Source: Vespa crabro | Lineage: Eukaryota; Arthropoda; Insecta; Hymenoptera; Vespidae | Reading direction: 5' to 3' | Assembly (NCBI RefSeq): GCF_910589235.1 | Contig: NC_060963.1 | Span: 8,296,501-8,360,500, forward strand | DNA: 64,000 nucleotides | Shown here: positions 25,133 through 38,000 of the stretch, in pieces | How the letters are laid out: each line of letters starts with the position of its first letter | Numbering within the stretch: the first letter of the stretch is position 1 | Position numbers and translations under genes: made by a program | The notes under the pieces: model-generated | Told to the model about the DNA's origin: nothing | What the model saw: only the letters and a program-made list of their open reading frames with translations | Database searches by the model: none

Positions 25133-27032
25133 ATGGCTTCAAGTTGTGAAGCCCCTGGTAAGAGTATAAGAAGGCACCACTGCAATGTTTGGAACTGTCA
25201 CTTCTGGGTAGGACACAAACCTTCACTAAGCAGCTTGAGTAGAAAAAATGTTCCCTATCTTGTTTTTGGCTTTCGTTGTAGCCATCAAGGTATTCAAGAA
25301 GACCACGCCTAATGGTAAGTGTTACAGTACATATATAAATGCAAACATCATACCTAATACAAACAAATCATTTTTCAAAATCAAAACTATCCACCAAATT
25401 TATTTTCATGATATAATGTATACCATACATCTATATACTAACAGGTAAGGTCACTGTCTACCTGGGCAAACGAGACTTCATTGATCATCTAGATCATGTG
25501 GATCCTATCGATGGCATCATTGTCGTGGAAAATGATTACCTCCAAGGACGAAAGGTTTATGGTCAGGTTGGTATAAATATATGTATTTCCTAAGCTTTCC
25601 TTACAACATACAAAGTTATTAACAAAAACCTTTTGTTCCTATTCAGGTGAGTACTACCTATCGTTTTGGCCGAGAAGAAGATGAAGTAATGGGTGTCAAA
25701 TTTAGCAAGGAATTGGTTCTCTGCCGAGATCAAATAGTTCCTTTGAAAAAAGAAAAACAAGAAACGACTGCAATCCAAGAAAGATTATTGAAAAGACTTG
25801 GACCAAATGCCTATCCATTCCTTTTCCAATTTCCTCAGAACTCTCCAAGCTCTGTTACCCTTCAACCTGGAGATGATGATCAGGGCAAACCATTAGGTGT
25901 TGACTATACCGTCAAAATTTTTGTTGGAGAGAATGAAGAAGATAAGGTAATCTAAACAAAAAGAGCAAAGAATAATAGAAAGCAAATATTTAACAACATT
26001 AGTACAGAGAAAATAACAAAGAACAATATTAATTTTTATTATAGGGCCATAAGAGATCATCCGTGGCATTGACTATCAAAAAACTACAATATGCACCACC
26101 AATACGAGGACGCAGACTTCCAAGCTCTCTTGTATCAAAAGGATTTACTTTCTCTCAGGGCAAACTCAACTTAGAAGTTACACTTGACAAAGAAATATAC
26201 TACCATGGAGAAAAAATGGCAGCTAATGTAATAATTACAAATAATTCTAGGAAAGCAGTGAAAAATATTAAGGTACATTATGTTGGTGCACATAATATGC
26301 TAAAAATATTTCCTTTATCGAGGCATTGTACTAAAGATAATATTATGATTATAGCTTTTTGTGGTGCAACACTGCGAAGTTACTATGGTCAATGCTCAGT
26401 TTTCACGACATGTGGCTAGCTTAGAAACTCGTGAAGGTTGCCCAATTACTCCCGGTGCATCCTTTACAAAACAATTTTACCTTGTACCTCTGGCTAGCAG
26501 TAACAAAGATCGCCGTGGTATTGCTCTTGATGGACATCTTAAGGTACTGCAAATTTAATAAATGTTATAAAATTGTTTCTCTTTGAAATGATTTATTAAT
26601 TTTTTATTGATATATTTTCATATATCATAGGATGATGATGTAAATCTTGCATCTTCAACCATGGTGCAAGAAGGTAAATGTCCAGCAGAAGCAATGGGTA
26701 TTGTTATTTCTTACTCTGTGAGAGTAAAATTGAACTGCGGCACTTTGGGAGGTGAACTGATCACAGATGTACCATTTAAATTAATGCATCCTGCTCCTGG
26801 TAAGAAAAAAATTTCAATTATATTGCATTTATAATCGTAAATATATGAATGTTCAAAATCTAATATTTCTTTTTCTGTTGCCATAGGAGCTGTTGAAAAG
26901 GAAAAGGCCATGATGAAAAAGAGCAAGAGCATTGATAGAGCTCGCTATGAAAATTCTTGCTATGCAAACGATGATGATGATAATATTGTATTTGAAGACT
27001 TTGCACGCCTACGCTTGAATGAACCAGAGTAA
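25133..27032 (+). CDS. Arr2: Arrestin-2 / phosrestin-1 (visual arrestin)
   Basis: Eight exons (25133-25157, 25282-25314, 25445-25566, 25647-25946, 26045-26272, 26355-26543, 26631-26799, 26887-27032) join in phase to give 403 residues; Drosophila Arr2 has 401. Arr2 binds photoactivated rhodopsin in the photoreceptor rhabdomere and ends signalling. Seen: KVFKKTTPNGKVTVYLGKRD, DPIDGIIVVENDYLQGRKVY, FGREEDEVMGVKFSKEL, FQFPQNSPSSVTLQPGDDD, KKLQYAP, RLPSSLVSKGFTFSQGKL, YYHGEKMAANV, EGCPITPGASFTKQFYL, IALDGHL, LNCGTLGGEL, and the C-terminal DDDDNIVFEDFARLRL, all matching the Arr2 rather than the Arr1 pattern. The first exon gives MASSCEAP before AIKVFKK. An alternative start at 25248, read through the acceptor, would give MFPILFLAFVVAIKVFKK. 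The choice is unsettled. Confidence 0.95.
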
Positions 27033-27086
27033 AATATCTGTATATATATGTACTATATTTCTCAAGAGAATCTTAAATTTTTCAAT

Positions 27087-27092
27087 AATAAA
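27087..27092 (+). terminator. Candidate arrestin-2 polyadenylation signal
   Basis: AATAAA 55 bases past the stop codon. The hairpin at 27361-27416 lies further downstream, so it would be in the transcript only if a later site is used. Confidence 0.35.
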
Positions 27093-27360
27093 ATAGCAAG
27101 TATTACAGAAGGTAAAATGGAAAGAATTTTGAATACTTGAAAAAAGTGGGATTCTTTTGATGAAAGAAATAGGCAACCTATAATGAGAAAACTAGGCAAT
27201 CAATAAGGTAAATTGTTAATTATAAAAATATTAAATTGTGATCAATCAATTATTTTAATAAATACATATAATTATTATATGCATATTATGGAACGCTAAT
27301 AGAAAAAATATAATAAAAATAAATAAAAAAAGCGAAAACGACAATATGAAAATAACATGT

Positions 27361-27416
27361 CGTCATGAAATTTCCGTGCGATTGTGGTGGTCGCACGGAA
27401 ATTCATTCAACTGACG
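27361..27416 (+). other. Strong imperfect hairpin downstream of arrestin-2
   Basis: A perfect 13-bp inverted repeat, AATTTCCGTGCGA (27369-27381) and TCGCACGGAAATT (27391-27403), surrounds a 9-base loop. The stem extends outward past a bulge by TGA/TCA (27366-27368 with 27407-27409) and, past a second bulge, by CGTCA/TGACG (27361-27365 with 27412-27416). The total is 56 bases, GC-rich against a very AT-rich background. It could be a structured 3' UTR element, a small-RNA precursor or a remnant of a palindromic element. The function is unknown. Confidence 0.7.
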
Positions 27417-27778
27417 GCTAAAAAAAAACGAGCTTAATCAATAATAATTTATACTTAATTATATTAAAAACTATCCCGTCTTACCAGAAGTGACATGTAT
27501 GTTGTTAATCATAATTTCTTATTGTTATGCTGTATATCAATATGTTTCTTTAATACTAATGAATATTAAGTTCATAATATTGTTCAGTTATTATTACTGT
27601 ACATTAAAATAAAAATAAACAAAAATATAATATTAATTTATTAATTATTATTAATTATTAATACTTTGAAATTACCAAAACGAAAAATCTACACACAAGA
27701 AACATACATAAGTAAACACAACTACATACAAAATAAAAATACCGAACTATATGATATATAAACATAGCTAATTCATAA

Positions 27779-27781
27779 ATA

Positions 27782-27812
<31 letters not shown>

Positions 27813-27830
27813 GTATATATATATATATAA
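27779..27830. repeat. TA dinucleotide microsatellite
   Basis: Alternating T and A with two short C/G interruptions. Confidence 0.85.
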
Positions 27831-28242
27831 TAAGTAATATATATAGTAATATTACTCTTAAATTAATCATACATTACCAGCGAAACGAAAGATTAATCAT
27901 TACATATCCTAAATATTAAACCACATTGAACATTTCCTACATTACTCGTATCGCATAAGTAAAATAAATATAAACAGTAAAATATAATATAGAAGACAAA
28001 TAAAATAAGTGAAAAGAGGGCTGAAGAAAGCAGAAGGCCAAATTATAGTTTCGGCGTGTGTTGTTTCGATGGCAGCACTTGCGTTACGCGTGCGTCGATT
28101 TGTGATGTATAATTTGAAACTTCATTCTTTCGTTTCAAAAGATATTTAAAGTTTCAAACAGATGAATCGTAATTTAGTATTATCGTTTAAATTATTTAAT
28201 GACTCGAGATTTACAAATGTTTATCAAAAGAGCTGGTGAAGA

Positions 28243-30666
28243 ATGAATTATTTGAATAGTATAGGAGGCAGCGGAACGAGTGCTGATTCTGGCCTCCAAT
28301 TGAACAATGTCGAAGTGTTGTATACTAAAGTGCAAAAAGTTTATATAAAACCTCAACATAAAGAAGAACGTCAACGTGATCTTAGAGTGAATGTTGAAAC
28401 TCATGCTGGTCTTAGTCCTGTTTGTCGCAAGGTATTATTTCTCTCATATGAATAACCTGTGAATGATTTGTGTCCAAATTTTAGTAGAAATTATATCTTC
28501 TATTTATTAAATAACGATATTTAATAAATTTTGTAACATTAACATGTTTTTAAATAGATTAAAATTATTATTAAATTGTAATCATTATACAAATCATAGC
28601 AATTATTTAAATTATTAAAGGTGTTACAGAATGCATCATTTTATTTCAGAGTTTATGTGTCTTATTGTCAGATGATGATGATCCTTGTTTTTTATATTCC
28701 TTGTTTATTGCCGAAGAGGATTTTAAAGTACTAAAAGCTCAACAAGGTTTATTAGTCGACTTTGATAATTTCGCAACACAATTAATATGTTTATTAGAAC
28801 AATGCAATGTACCTGGTTCCAATGTGTCAAAAGCACCACCCAAATTTCTTTTGCTATTAGCAGAAGAAAGTGCAGAATGGACATTCAAACTGGTTGAAAC
28901 TAATAATTTTAAACATCTTTGCCATTTGAGTTTATTTATATCTCCTGCTAACGATTCTGATTTGAGAACTCATATGGCTATGAAAATAAAACAATTAAAA
29001 GAGAATGTTTTACAAAAAAGTAGAGATGTAATTGGGTTAGAAACGCGATTAAATGACTTGACTAATAAATTTGAATCAAAGACTAAAGAATTAGACCAAT
29101 TAGAACAAAGATATCTAGCAGAAAAAAGTCAAATTCAAATTAGTTCTACTCAGCAAATAAGTATTGAGAAGGACAGGTAGATATCTTTAATTCTTATATT
29201 ATTTTCATGTTTTTCTATTTATATTTTATATACATTACATTTATAAATTATTGATATATATTGATATTGTATAATAGATTTGCTCAGGCAAGGCTAGAAT
29301 GGCAGCGTCAAAATGATAAAGAGAAAATGGAATTAGAACATAGGCATACAGAAACCTTAAAACAATTACATTCTGAACTTGCTGAATTGCGTACACAAAA
29401 TATGAGTTATAAGGATAAATTGTCATATCTTGAAGCCACTAACAAAGAGCAAAGTAAACAATTACAGAATATTGAAAAAGAATTAAATGTTGCGCAAAAA
29501 GAATTAGTTTTTCTAAAAAAACAGAATTCAAAATTAGATATAGATTATCACGAAAAAGATAAAGCTGTTAATGGTTTACGTACAAAAGTAGCTGTACTTG
29601 AACAGGAATTAAAAGATAAGGGTGTAATCATTAATAAACATACAGAAATGTTAAAAACAGCAAAAGAACAAAAACAACAATTGGAAGAACTTTTAGCTGA
29701 TAAGGAAGGTCAATTACAACGTAAACAAAATTCTTTGAGAAGTTTAAGCGATGAATTAGTAAAAGCTAATGAAATATTAACAAAATTACAAAATGAATTA
29801 GCTTCTACTAAATCTAAATTAAAACTAAGAACAAGTATAGCATTGGAACAAGAAAGATTATTAGACAGTAAACAAAAGGAAGTTGGTCAATTAGAAAGCA
29901 AAATGGAAAGTTTAAACAAAGATATTAAAGAGGCAAAAATAGAAACAGAACACTTAAAAGAACAAGTGAAAGTATTGCAAAATCAATTGGAAGAAAAAGA
30001 CAAAATAATAAAAAATAATGATAATGGTAAATGCAATAACTTCTTTTATTTTTATAAGTATTCAATATTAATTTACAATCACTATTTCATTAAATTTGCA
30101 TATATTTGATTACAGTAATTAATTGGTTGAATCGCCGTTTAGCTGATAATCAATCTCCACTTCAGAGTGCTACTACTCCAGCTCCGGTTACTATTCCTTC
30201 ATCGGTACAGCTAACTTTACCAAGATCAAATAAATTATATGCAAATAGATTTGAAACACGAACACCTGCACCTGCCACTATGCCATCTACTACATTATCA
30301 GGATTGCCATTAAAAAATCCTATAGTTCAAAATCCAAATATTAATCAAACTACTCGTACCTCTGCCAGATCTATGGGAGTGGGAGTAGGAGATAGTACAA
30401 TGGGTTTATCTTCTATTAACAAGACTGGACAAATTTCTAGTACTAGTACACCAATGGATCGCATTAATACTCTAAATAAATTATCAGGGAATGCACCAGG
30501 TATGTCATCTGTACCAGCTATTGTAGAAAATAATAATCCATGCATATCTTCAAATGGAACCAAGACAAAGGGTTCAAATGTTGCACTACAAGGTGGATTA
30601 AGAAGAGCTGGTTTATCGGACAAACCAATTTTGCCTTCAGCTTATTTCCCCAAAACTTTACATTGA
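28243..30666 (+). CDS. Sas-6: SAS-6, centriole cartwheel protein
   Basis: Four exons (28243-28431, 28650-29176, 29278-30026, 30116-30666) join in phase to give 671 residues; human SASS6 has 657. SAS-6 dimers assemble by their globular heads into the nine-fold ring of the centriolar cartwheel. Seen: an N-terminal head of about 170 residues (LRVNVETHAG, FLYSLFIAEEDFKVLKAQQGLLVDF, FKLVETNNFKHLCHLSLFISPAND, the last containing the conserved region around the head-to-head interface), then a long coiled coil from about residue 175 to 485 with Lys/Glu/Gln/Leu heptads, then the conserved VINWLNRRLAD block that ends the coil, then a low-complexity Ser/Thr/Pro/Asn tail (TTPAPVTIPSS, GLSSINKTGQISS). A run of 33 A begins 24 bases after the stop. 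Identification is secure. Confidence 0.95.
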
Positions 30667-30689
30667 CAAGGCTGCCAGTCACATTTTGA

Positions 30690-30690
<1 letters not shown>

Positions 30691-30723
<33 letters not shown>
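30691..30723. repeat. 33-base A tract after SAS-6
   Basis: An uninterrupted run of 33 A starting 24 bases past the SAS-6 stop codon, in the 3' UTR. It resembles a genomic poly(A) run. AATAAA signals lie further downstream, so it is not the normal mRNA end. Confidence 0.9.
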
Positions 30724-30725
<2 letters not shown>

Positions 30726-32787
30726 GTATAATTAAGTAATTTAATGTAAGTAATAAAATTTTATCTAACAAAGTTTCTTTTGCAAAATCAAAATATATAG
30801 CTAATATAACTATAATACTGCCATAAGTGATGAATGAAAATTATGAATCAAACGAAATGGTAGTATTTTAAATTTATTGTTAAGTGAAAAAGTACAAATG
30901 TACAAATAAAGTATGATCAAGATAAGTATTATTACAAGAGGTTTTTTAAAAGCAAAAATTTAATACTTATAAGTATCATAATCGTATAAATAGAAAATTT
31001 TGTACAGTCTGAAGGTAAAAATTACACAGATACATATATACACATATATACATATATTTGTAGTTAAGATAGTATAATGTTTGATCTCTCACATTATAGA
31101 CATATTTACAACCACGTATATATTTCCGAAAAAAAATCTTATTGATTGCGTGCTGTTAATAAAAATAGTACCTTTCGCTTCTCAGTTTTTACTGAGATAG
31201 CAGGTCATATGTACCTGTATCCAAGCATGGATTGAAAATTGGCACTTCTGGTGCATAGACGCGTTTTAAATTAAATTACTTACAAAAATATTTATAATAC
31301 GTTAAAATAATAAGATAAAGTTACAATATTAATTGAAATATGATTTTATATGCAAAATAGTAATGTACATTAAAAAAAATTATTCATTTCTTCCTATTAT
31401 TTTATAAAAAGCATATATGGTTTTTACATAAAATCTTATAGTCATAATTCGGCAAAAAAAGAAAATATTGCTAATTTTTTTAAAGAATTTTTTAACATGA
31501 ATACAATTTTGATATTGTTAAATATTAATTCAATGTGTTTAATTAAAAAATTTCTTTATCTTTTTCTAGTATGACATAAAGTATCAATTTTAAGCAGTAG
31601 CTGAAAATAAGGGTTTTAGTAAAACCTACAATGTATGTCACGTTAATCATTTTCCTATATATAAAAAGATGATGATCATGCATTAATAGATATCTGACAA
31701 AGGCATAATTTAATAATGCATAAATCCAATTAAGACTGTATAAATTTAAATAATTATGATAACATAAAATGATTATATATATTACATTGTAAAACCAATA
31801 TATTGAGAATTAATGTGCCTTATATATAAGATAGGCTGGAAAAGTTCATTACATGCAAATTTTATAAAAGATTCTACTAAAAAAAATGTTTTAATATGTC
31901 AGTGTAATAATTCATTAAATATCATGCATGATTCTCAGCCAAAAGAATATTTTTACATGTAATGCAATGGATTATTTCTAGTCTACCAGATATTTTACTT
32001 AAGATAACTTATTATTTGCATATTAATAAATCAAAATAAAAATAAAAATTTTAGATAATATAATTCATGTATTAATCTTTTTAAAATAGAATTTTGATAA
32101 ATATGAATAAAAACAACTTGCCAATTCATTAAACTACATTGCATACATACTAACAGTATTAAATGTAATAGATAATAGATAAGTCAGTAAATTTCATATA
32201 TTTTAATACTTTTTGTATATAAAATTCTAATAAAAATTATGTTATAGAAATATTTGGCTAATAATGCAATTATAAATTTTATTTTTAATCTTTTTTTATA
32301 AAAACATTACTCTTTTATATCAATAATGAATTTTTCTAGAATATACATTAAGCGAAGATTTTTAAATATAATAAACATACTTCAATGTGTCAAAAGTATT
32401 TGGTAGATTTTATGACTATCAATAACTATGCCTTTTTGTAGGCAATTGTTTTATTGTACAATATACATTTAATTCAATAAATATTTACATAAACATTAAT
32501 ATATAAATTAGAACCATCAAAAAATATATAAAGTCCAAATTAATAAACTCTTATTATTATTAATAAACTTTATGAATATTTATAATATTGTTTATTCAAT
32601 AAGCTTGGGATTTTGCTAGATAGACATTGTTTAATTGCTGCATAATATTTTTTTACATTATACCAATGTACAAATGACTATCAACAATAAGAATTTATAA
32701 ATAAGACAATACTGTAAGAATTAAAAAGAAAATTTATACAAATCATAAAATCAAATAATATCAACACATTATCAAGGTTATATAATA
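30724..32787. other. Convergent 3' region between SAS-6 and PLEKHM1-like gene
   Basis: About 2 kb of very AT-rich sequence between two convergent genes, with no supportable exon. It is presumably the 3' UTRs of both genes and spacer; TTTATT (a minus-strand AATAAA) occurs for example at 32450-32455. Confidence 0.5.
30752..30910 (+). terminator. Candidate SAS-6 polyadenylation signals
   Basis: AATAAA hexamers at 30752-30757 and 30905-30910 downstream of the stop. Either could end the SAS-6 mRNA. Confidence 0.4.
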
Positions 32788-35078
32788 TTAGTCAATATTA
32801 TTTTCAGATGTTAATGTCGATTCAGGTGGTAATTCTGTACATCCCATGTCTAAAAGAGGAAGATCCATTCGTTTACGCCGACGTTCACACTTCGGACATG
32901 GTTTATATGCATTTAAGCAATCTGCATGAAATACGGCATTGCATGATCCGCACTGAAATAATTTTATGTGTATTACATAGATCTGACAATTTTTCATGAA
33001 GCAATTAGGAATGTACTTACTCTATATGTAGAATCTATATCAAAAGGGTAGATGACTTTAGGATTATTGCATACTTCACAAATAAATCCTTTTTGACTAC
33101 AAAGCCAACAATTTATCACATGATTTCGTGCAAACTCAACTACTCTTTGTAGTTGTTGAGCAAGAGTACCATTAGGTATATCAAGAAGATCAGAAACAGA
33201 ATATTGATGAACATGTTCATATAAATAATCTCTGGGGGCAACATTTTTTTGCAATGATTCAATAACAGGTTCTCGGCAAGTAAACAAATAAGCTCTCAAT
33301 AAATTCAGTTGTATTCTTAAAGATTGTAGTTGTGCCATGACATCTACTGCCATATATATTTTCGGATTCAAAATTTTTAAATCTAATAAAGTAGAACAAT
33401 CTTTCAGGTACTCTGCAGCTTTTTGACAAATCATATAACGTTTTAAATCCCAATTATGAATCATACGTGATGGTATTATATATTCTCCTTGTGCCATACA
33501 ATCTGCACAATAATAACTTGCAGAAAAGGAGCAAACATGTGCCTTTGAAAACGTCATACCAATAGCGTGGCCACAATTGAAACAACTGTAATTTTGCATA
33601 TCAAGGCCTTTTTCTCTTGGCAACTTTCCTAGTTGCTCATCAAAATTTATGACAATCTATAAAAAAATTTTAATATAATATTATATATTTTAATAATGTA
33701 ATATATAAAATTTTTACTTTTATACCTTAGCAGCAGTTGGAGATTTGATTTCTTCATCAATAGATTTTTTCTTCGGATATTTTTTTAAAAATTCTTGTAG
33801 ATCCGGTACCATCATATTGCCAGCAGTATGATAGCTTTGAATAAGAGCATCATAGGTCGGTCCATCACCTGGAGTACGAGGAGCATCCATTCCAGAACCA
33901 TGAGATATCACAGATGAAGTCATAGAAGATTCACAATCTTCAAATGAAGTTGACCATCCTAGTCTTCCAAATAATGAATTTCCTACAGTAGTAGATATAT
34001 TATCGGTACAAACAATATTATTTTCTTGAGAACTATTATCTTGATGATCATCTTGAATGATTGTAGTATTAATGTCAATTGTCATAGTTTCTATATTCTT
34101 TGTGGGTGTCCCACTAGCTGATACACTTTCCATAACTTCATTTATAGTTTCTTCTACTTTCTGTGTATTTGCTTTCTCTATGTTTTTTTGTTTAGATGTA
34201 TGTGCAGGACTGCCATTTTTATTTTTCTGTGTAGTATGATGATTGTTAGAAATTTTATCTTTTAAAATAATTTTTAGAGCTTCATTTTCTGTAATACAAG
34301 CTATATTATTTAAAGCAGATTGCGAAGAATTAAAGGAACTTAAACTACTTATAGAACTTGCAGTTTCTACTTCTTCAGGATTATCATTATCCCTTAATTC
34401 TGTAGTTATTGTTTTTGCAATATCTACCGCACTAAACACAGGACAAGATTTCATGGGAGGTGACCATATACCAGCTAAAAGCAGAGGAGTACTTGACCAA
34501 AAGTTTAAGAGACTACTATTGCAAGCCAATTCAAAGCTTATGTAATCCAAGCTTTCTATTAATCGTTGAGCAATTTCTATTAAATCGGCATCTCTAATGA
34601 AGGCAGAACGATCATAATATGGTTTCAGAGCAGAATTATCCCTTCTTATAGAACACAAATAACTTGCTAATAGACCTTCGTTTAAGGCTAGCCTTATCCA
34701 TGCTCTACAGTAACCCACTTCAGTGGTAACTTGTGTTAACGCTTGAATTTGATCAATAATTTGGCGATGGGAGAATACGAGTAAAGGTCCCCAAAAACTT
34801 GGTTGAGGCATAGCATCAAAATCAGGGCCGCTGAGAACTTCTGTCACTCTATTTAAAAGACTATCCTTTAGTCCATGTAAAAATATAGCTTCCAGTACAT
34901 AGCATAATGTCATTGCTTCTTCACAATTTCCAACCGCTTCTTCTTCTGCGACACCTGGTGCGCTCTGCATCTCCATCACACTTGTATTTAACTGTTTTTG
35001 TAGAGATTCTCTCACTAATATATTTCTTTTGTTTGTGAGGGATTTGACGGATTTTAAAAGAGAATTCATTTTCTGCAA
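32788..35078 (-). CDS. Plekhm1: PLEKHM1-like RUN/Rubicon-homology domain protein
   Basis: Three exons (35078-33726, 33656-33021, 32952-32788) join in phase to give about 717 residues; human PLEKHM1 has 1,056. PLEKHM1 is a Rab7/HOPS/LC3 adaptor driving fusion of late endosomes and autophagosomes with lysosomes. Seen: an N-terminal RUN domain at about residues 45-210 (AMTLCYVLEAIFLHGLKD, FWGPLLVFSHRQIIDQI, GYCRAWIRLALNEGLLASYL, YYDRSAFIRDADLI, SFELACNSSLLNFW), resembling PLEKHM1 more than Rubicon; then about 240 low-complexity acidic residues; then the Cys-rich Rubicon-homology domain (CFNCGHAIG, YYCADC, RMIHNWDLKRY, CWLCSQKGFICEVC, CGSCNAVFHADC, CPKC). I see no pleckstrin-homology domain. The start is uncertain: Mets at 35078 and 35069 are both possible and an acceptor-like TATTGCAG lies between them. 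Confidence 0.88.
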
Positions 35079-38000
35079 TATCTCTTGTCACCAATACTTT
35101 AATGAAACTAGTATGATTCCATTCGAACATCTTCGTGACTCGATAAAAAGAAATAATCGAGTCGTTTAAATCAATCGGATAATATCTTTATATCAGTATC
35201 ATCGAAAGTAAATGATGTAAATTGCAATCGTATAATTCGAGTATCATGCTTTCACTGACGAAAGAATAAGGAAATGACCCCAAAATGAATGGGATCATCG
35301 TGAGATAAGTACGGCACGTTGAACTTCGAACCAGTTAACGTAATACACAACAATGTTATCTCTATTTCTTCCTTCCTCCGAAGACGTCCGTAGATGTATT
35401 ATAATAAATAGGTTAGGTATAATAATAGCAAAATATATCACAAACAGTACAACGTGTAATTTAAGTTCGAATTTAACGATCGATCGTGTATTTATATTTG
35501 CATTTGAGCGAATGCAAGAACAAAGAATCTCCAAAATTCTTTGAGATAGAATCAACTATCTCTCTCGCACTTAATCCAGTTTGTTCCGAGAAATACCACG
35601 TCCATTATACGAGGACAACGCAACGTCATTGCTTTCTATGCACGCACAATCACATAGAGTGAAGTTCGTCCTCTTCTCTTGCCTTTCTAATATATTTTAT
35701 TATTCATCGTAAATAGTCTTGATAAAAAGCGATAGATTGCGCTGGCAAAAATTTTAACGCTTTGTTCATTTTGATGTAGTCAGGTGCACTTTTGTTATTT
35801 AGCGTCACACCTGGCAGTCGCCCTGTTTCTTTCGTCTTCAAAATCTTCTTGAATAACGCGCCACGAACGGATTAATATATGCATTATGTCGGACATTTTT
35901 TGGTTCGATGCATTTCAGTGGATCTGTTCAAAGGTTTACATAAATCTTCATTGCGTCATTAATATCATCATTTTTTAGAAAATACAACTTTACATTATTG
36001 TACATATCTTTAACTTCTTGTATATATACAACATAAATCATAAATAACGTTTCGATTCGATTTATTCCATATATTTTAATAGATTAATTCGGCCATTTTG
36101 TATTCAAGTTTGTATCGTAAAGCTGATCTTTGATAATGTTAGATTAAAGAACAGTAGGAAATCAATTGAAATAGGATCTTCGATGAATGGAGGTACATCG
36201 TACGAATAAAAAAGAAAAAGAAAAAAGTAGGGATGGCCGCATCCGGGCAGCGACAAGTACACGAGGAAATTGATTTTGTTTTTGTATTTATTTTTTAATC
36301 GAAAGGGAGACGAAACGGAAAGCAAAACGAATGCTTGAGAAGCAAAGCTAGAAGTTGTTCATTTCTATGTGTATCTTTTCTATATTTAGACGAGTAGTTA
36401 ATACATTTGAAACATTGAAAACAGGTATACAGACGGTGTGTGTGAATGACCGAACGAACGACGAGATGATGCGCGTTTTGCGGCTTTGACGGCGGTTGCT
36501 GTTCGCTGAACGAACGAAAGAAGAAAAGAGAAAGTATGACAAGAGGGAACAGGATAGAAAAAGGATGGTAGATCGGATACGAGAGGACAACGAAGGGAAT
36601 AGTCAATGCAGGGCCGTACGAGAGAATAGATATACCCTTTTGGCGCGAATTTTATAAGCGAATGATATCAAGAAGTCTTTTAAACGATTGTAAAATTGAT
36701 TATATTAAAATTGTCTTATAATTATCTATCTTAATTGATAACAGGCAATTATAACTATGGACGGATAGTCGATGATTAGATTCATTTTTATTAACCGTGT
36801 TTGATTGATTCGATGAAAACTATGATTTTATTGATCAAAGTAATCTTCATTTAGTTGGCAAGCGCTTTACTTATCGATCGGTATCTAACATCGTATCTCT
36901 CTTGCAAGTTTTACTTGTGTTTTTTTTCTAGACAAAGTGACTCGTGAGCGAAACACGGGCGAAAAAAAAATGCAAAGGACCTCGATCGAGTGCTTCACGG
37001 GTTTCGGAAGTGTGCGCGTGCATTGAAGCGTCCAATTTCGAGAGACCGAGAGATTAACCAGATGTTCGACATGTCCAAACCGAAGCGCTTGAAATTGGAT
37101 CACACGAAAGAATGCGTTGGAAAAATTATGAAGATTGACGTTTTGAACTTTTCAGAGTAAAAACGAAAAATAAAAGGAATAAAAAGGAGGAGATTCGAAT
37201 GAAGGGAGGTTCTTGAGATCAAAACATTCGTGAGAAAAGGTTACTTAGATTTTCCCCTCCGTATATACACGCGAGCAAACCTTTGCATTTTCTTTGCACG
37301 TGATATTATGAACAATGTGTTTTCTCACGATAATCACCTCATAGATACTCCATTTAGCGCTTTACCACACTACAAAAGATACATACATGCAAAATCCACT
37401 AAGTCCCTTGTCGACCTTATTTCCTGTTTCTGCACCAACATTGTATAAGGCACTTTCATTACCCTCATACAGCGATGAATCTCATTAAATAACATTTTCT
37501 TCGTACATTATTTTGTGTAATTCCTTTTACTTTTTATAGTTTAACGACTTGCTTCAGAAAAATGTTATGAATTTTTACCATTTTCTCTATTATATCGATG
37601 ACAAATGGAAATAATCGATATGAATATATTGTTAATAGTAAATAAGACATAACGTAATAATTGCATTTCTTAAATGAAAGATATAATGAAAAGGATAGAG
37701 GAGTCGAAGGTCCGCCGTATCAACATACAGTCCTGTGTGAAGAGTGGGGTAGCGTGCTCAATGGCAGAGAGTGGGGGTTTCGAGGGTGCCGCTCGGTACG
37801 ATCGGTGCGCGCTGGAGCAGTGTCAGTCGGGACGTGCATTGAAAAGGGTAATGAGAGTATTTGTTCTGTCCCCACTTGCTTCTTCCTTATCTATTCTCCC
37901 CTCTTTAATTCGACTGATCACGTCGACTCTATTCCTCTCGCTCGTTCGACCTTCGATCAAGAGAGAAAGATAAAGAAAAGAAAAAAGAGAAAAGGAAGGA

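Larger units (their letters stand above)
27033..28242. other. Arrestin-2 to SAS-6 spacer
   Basis: AT-rich, with no coding exon. It contains the 56-base hairpin at 27361 and a TA microsatellite at 27779-27830. A GC-richer segment at about 28040-28110 probably is the SAS-6 promoter or 5' UTR. Confidence 0.5.
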
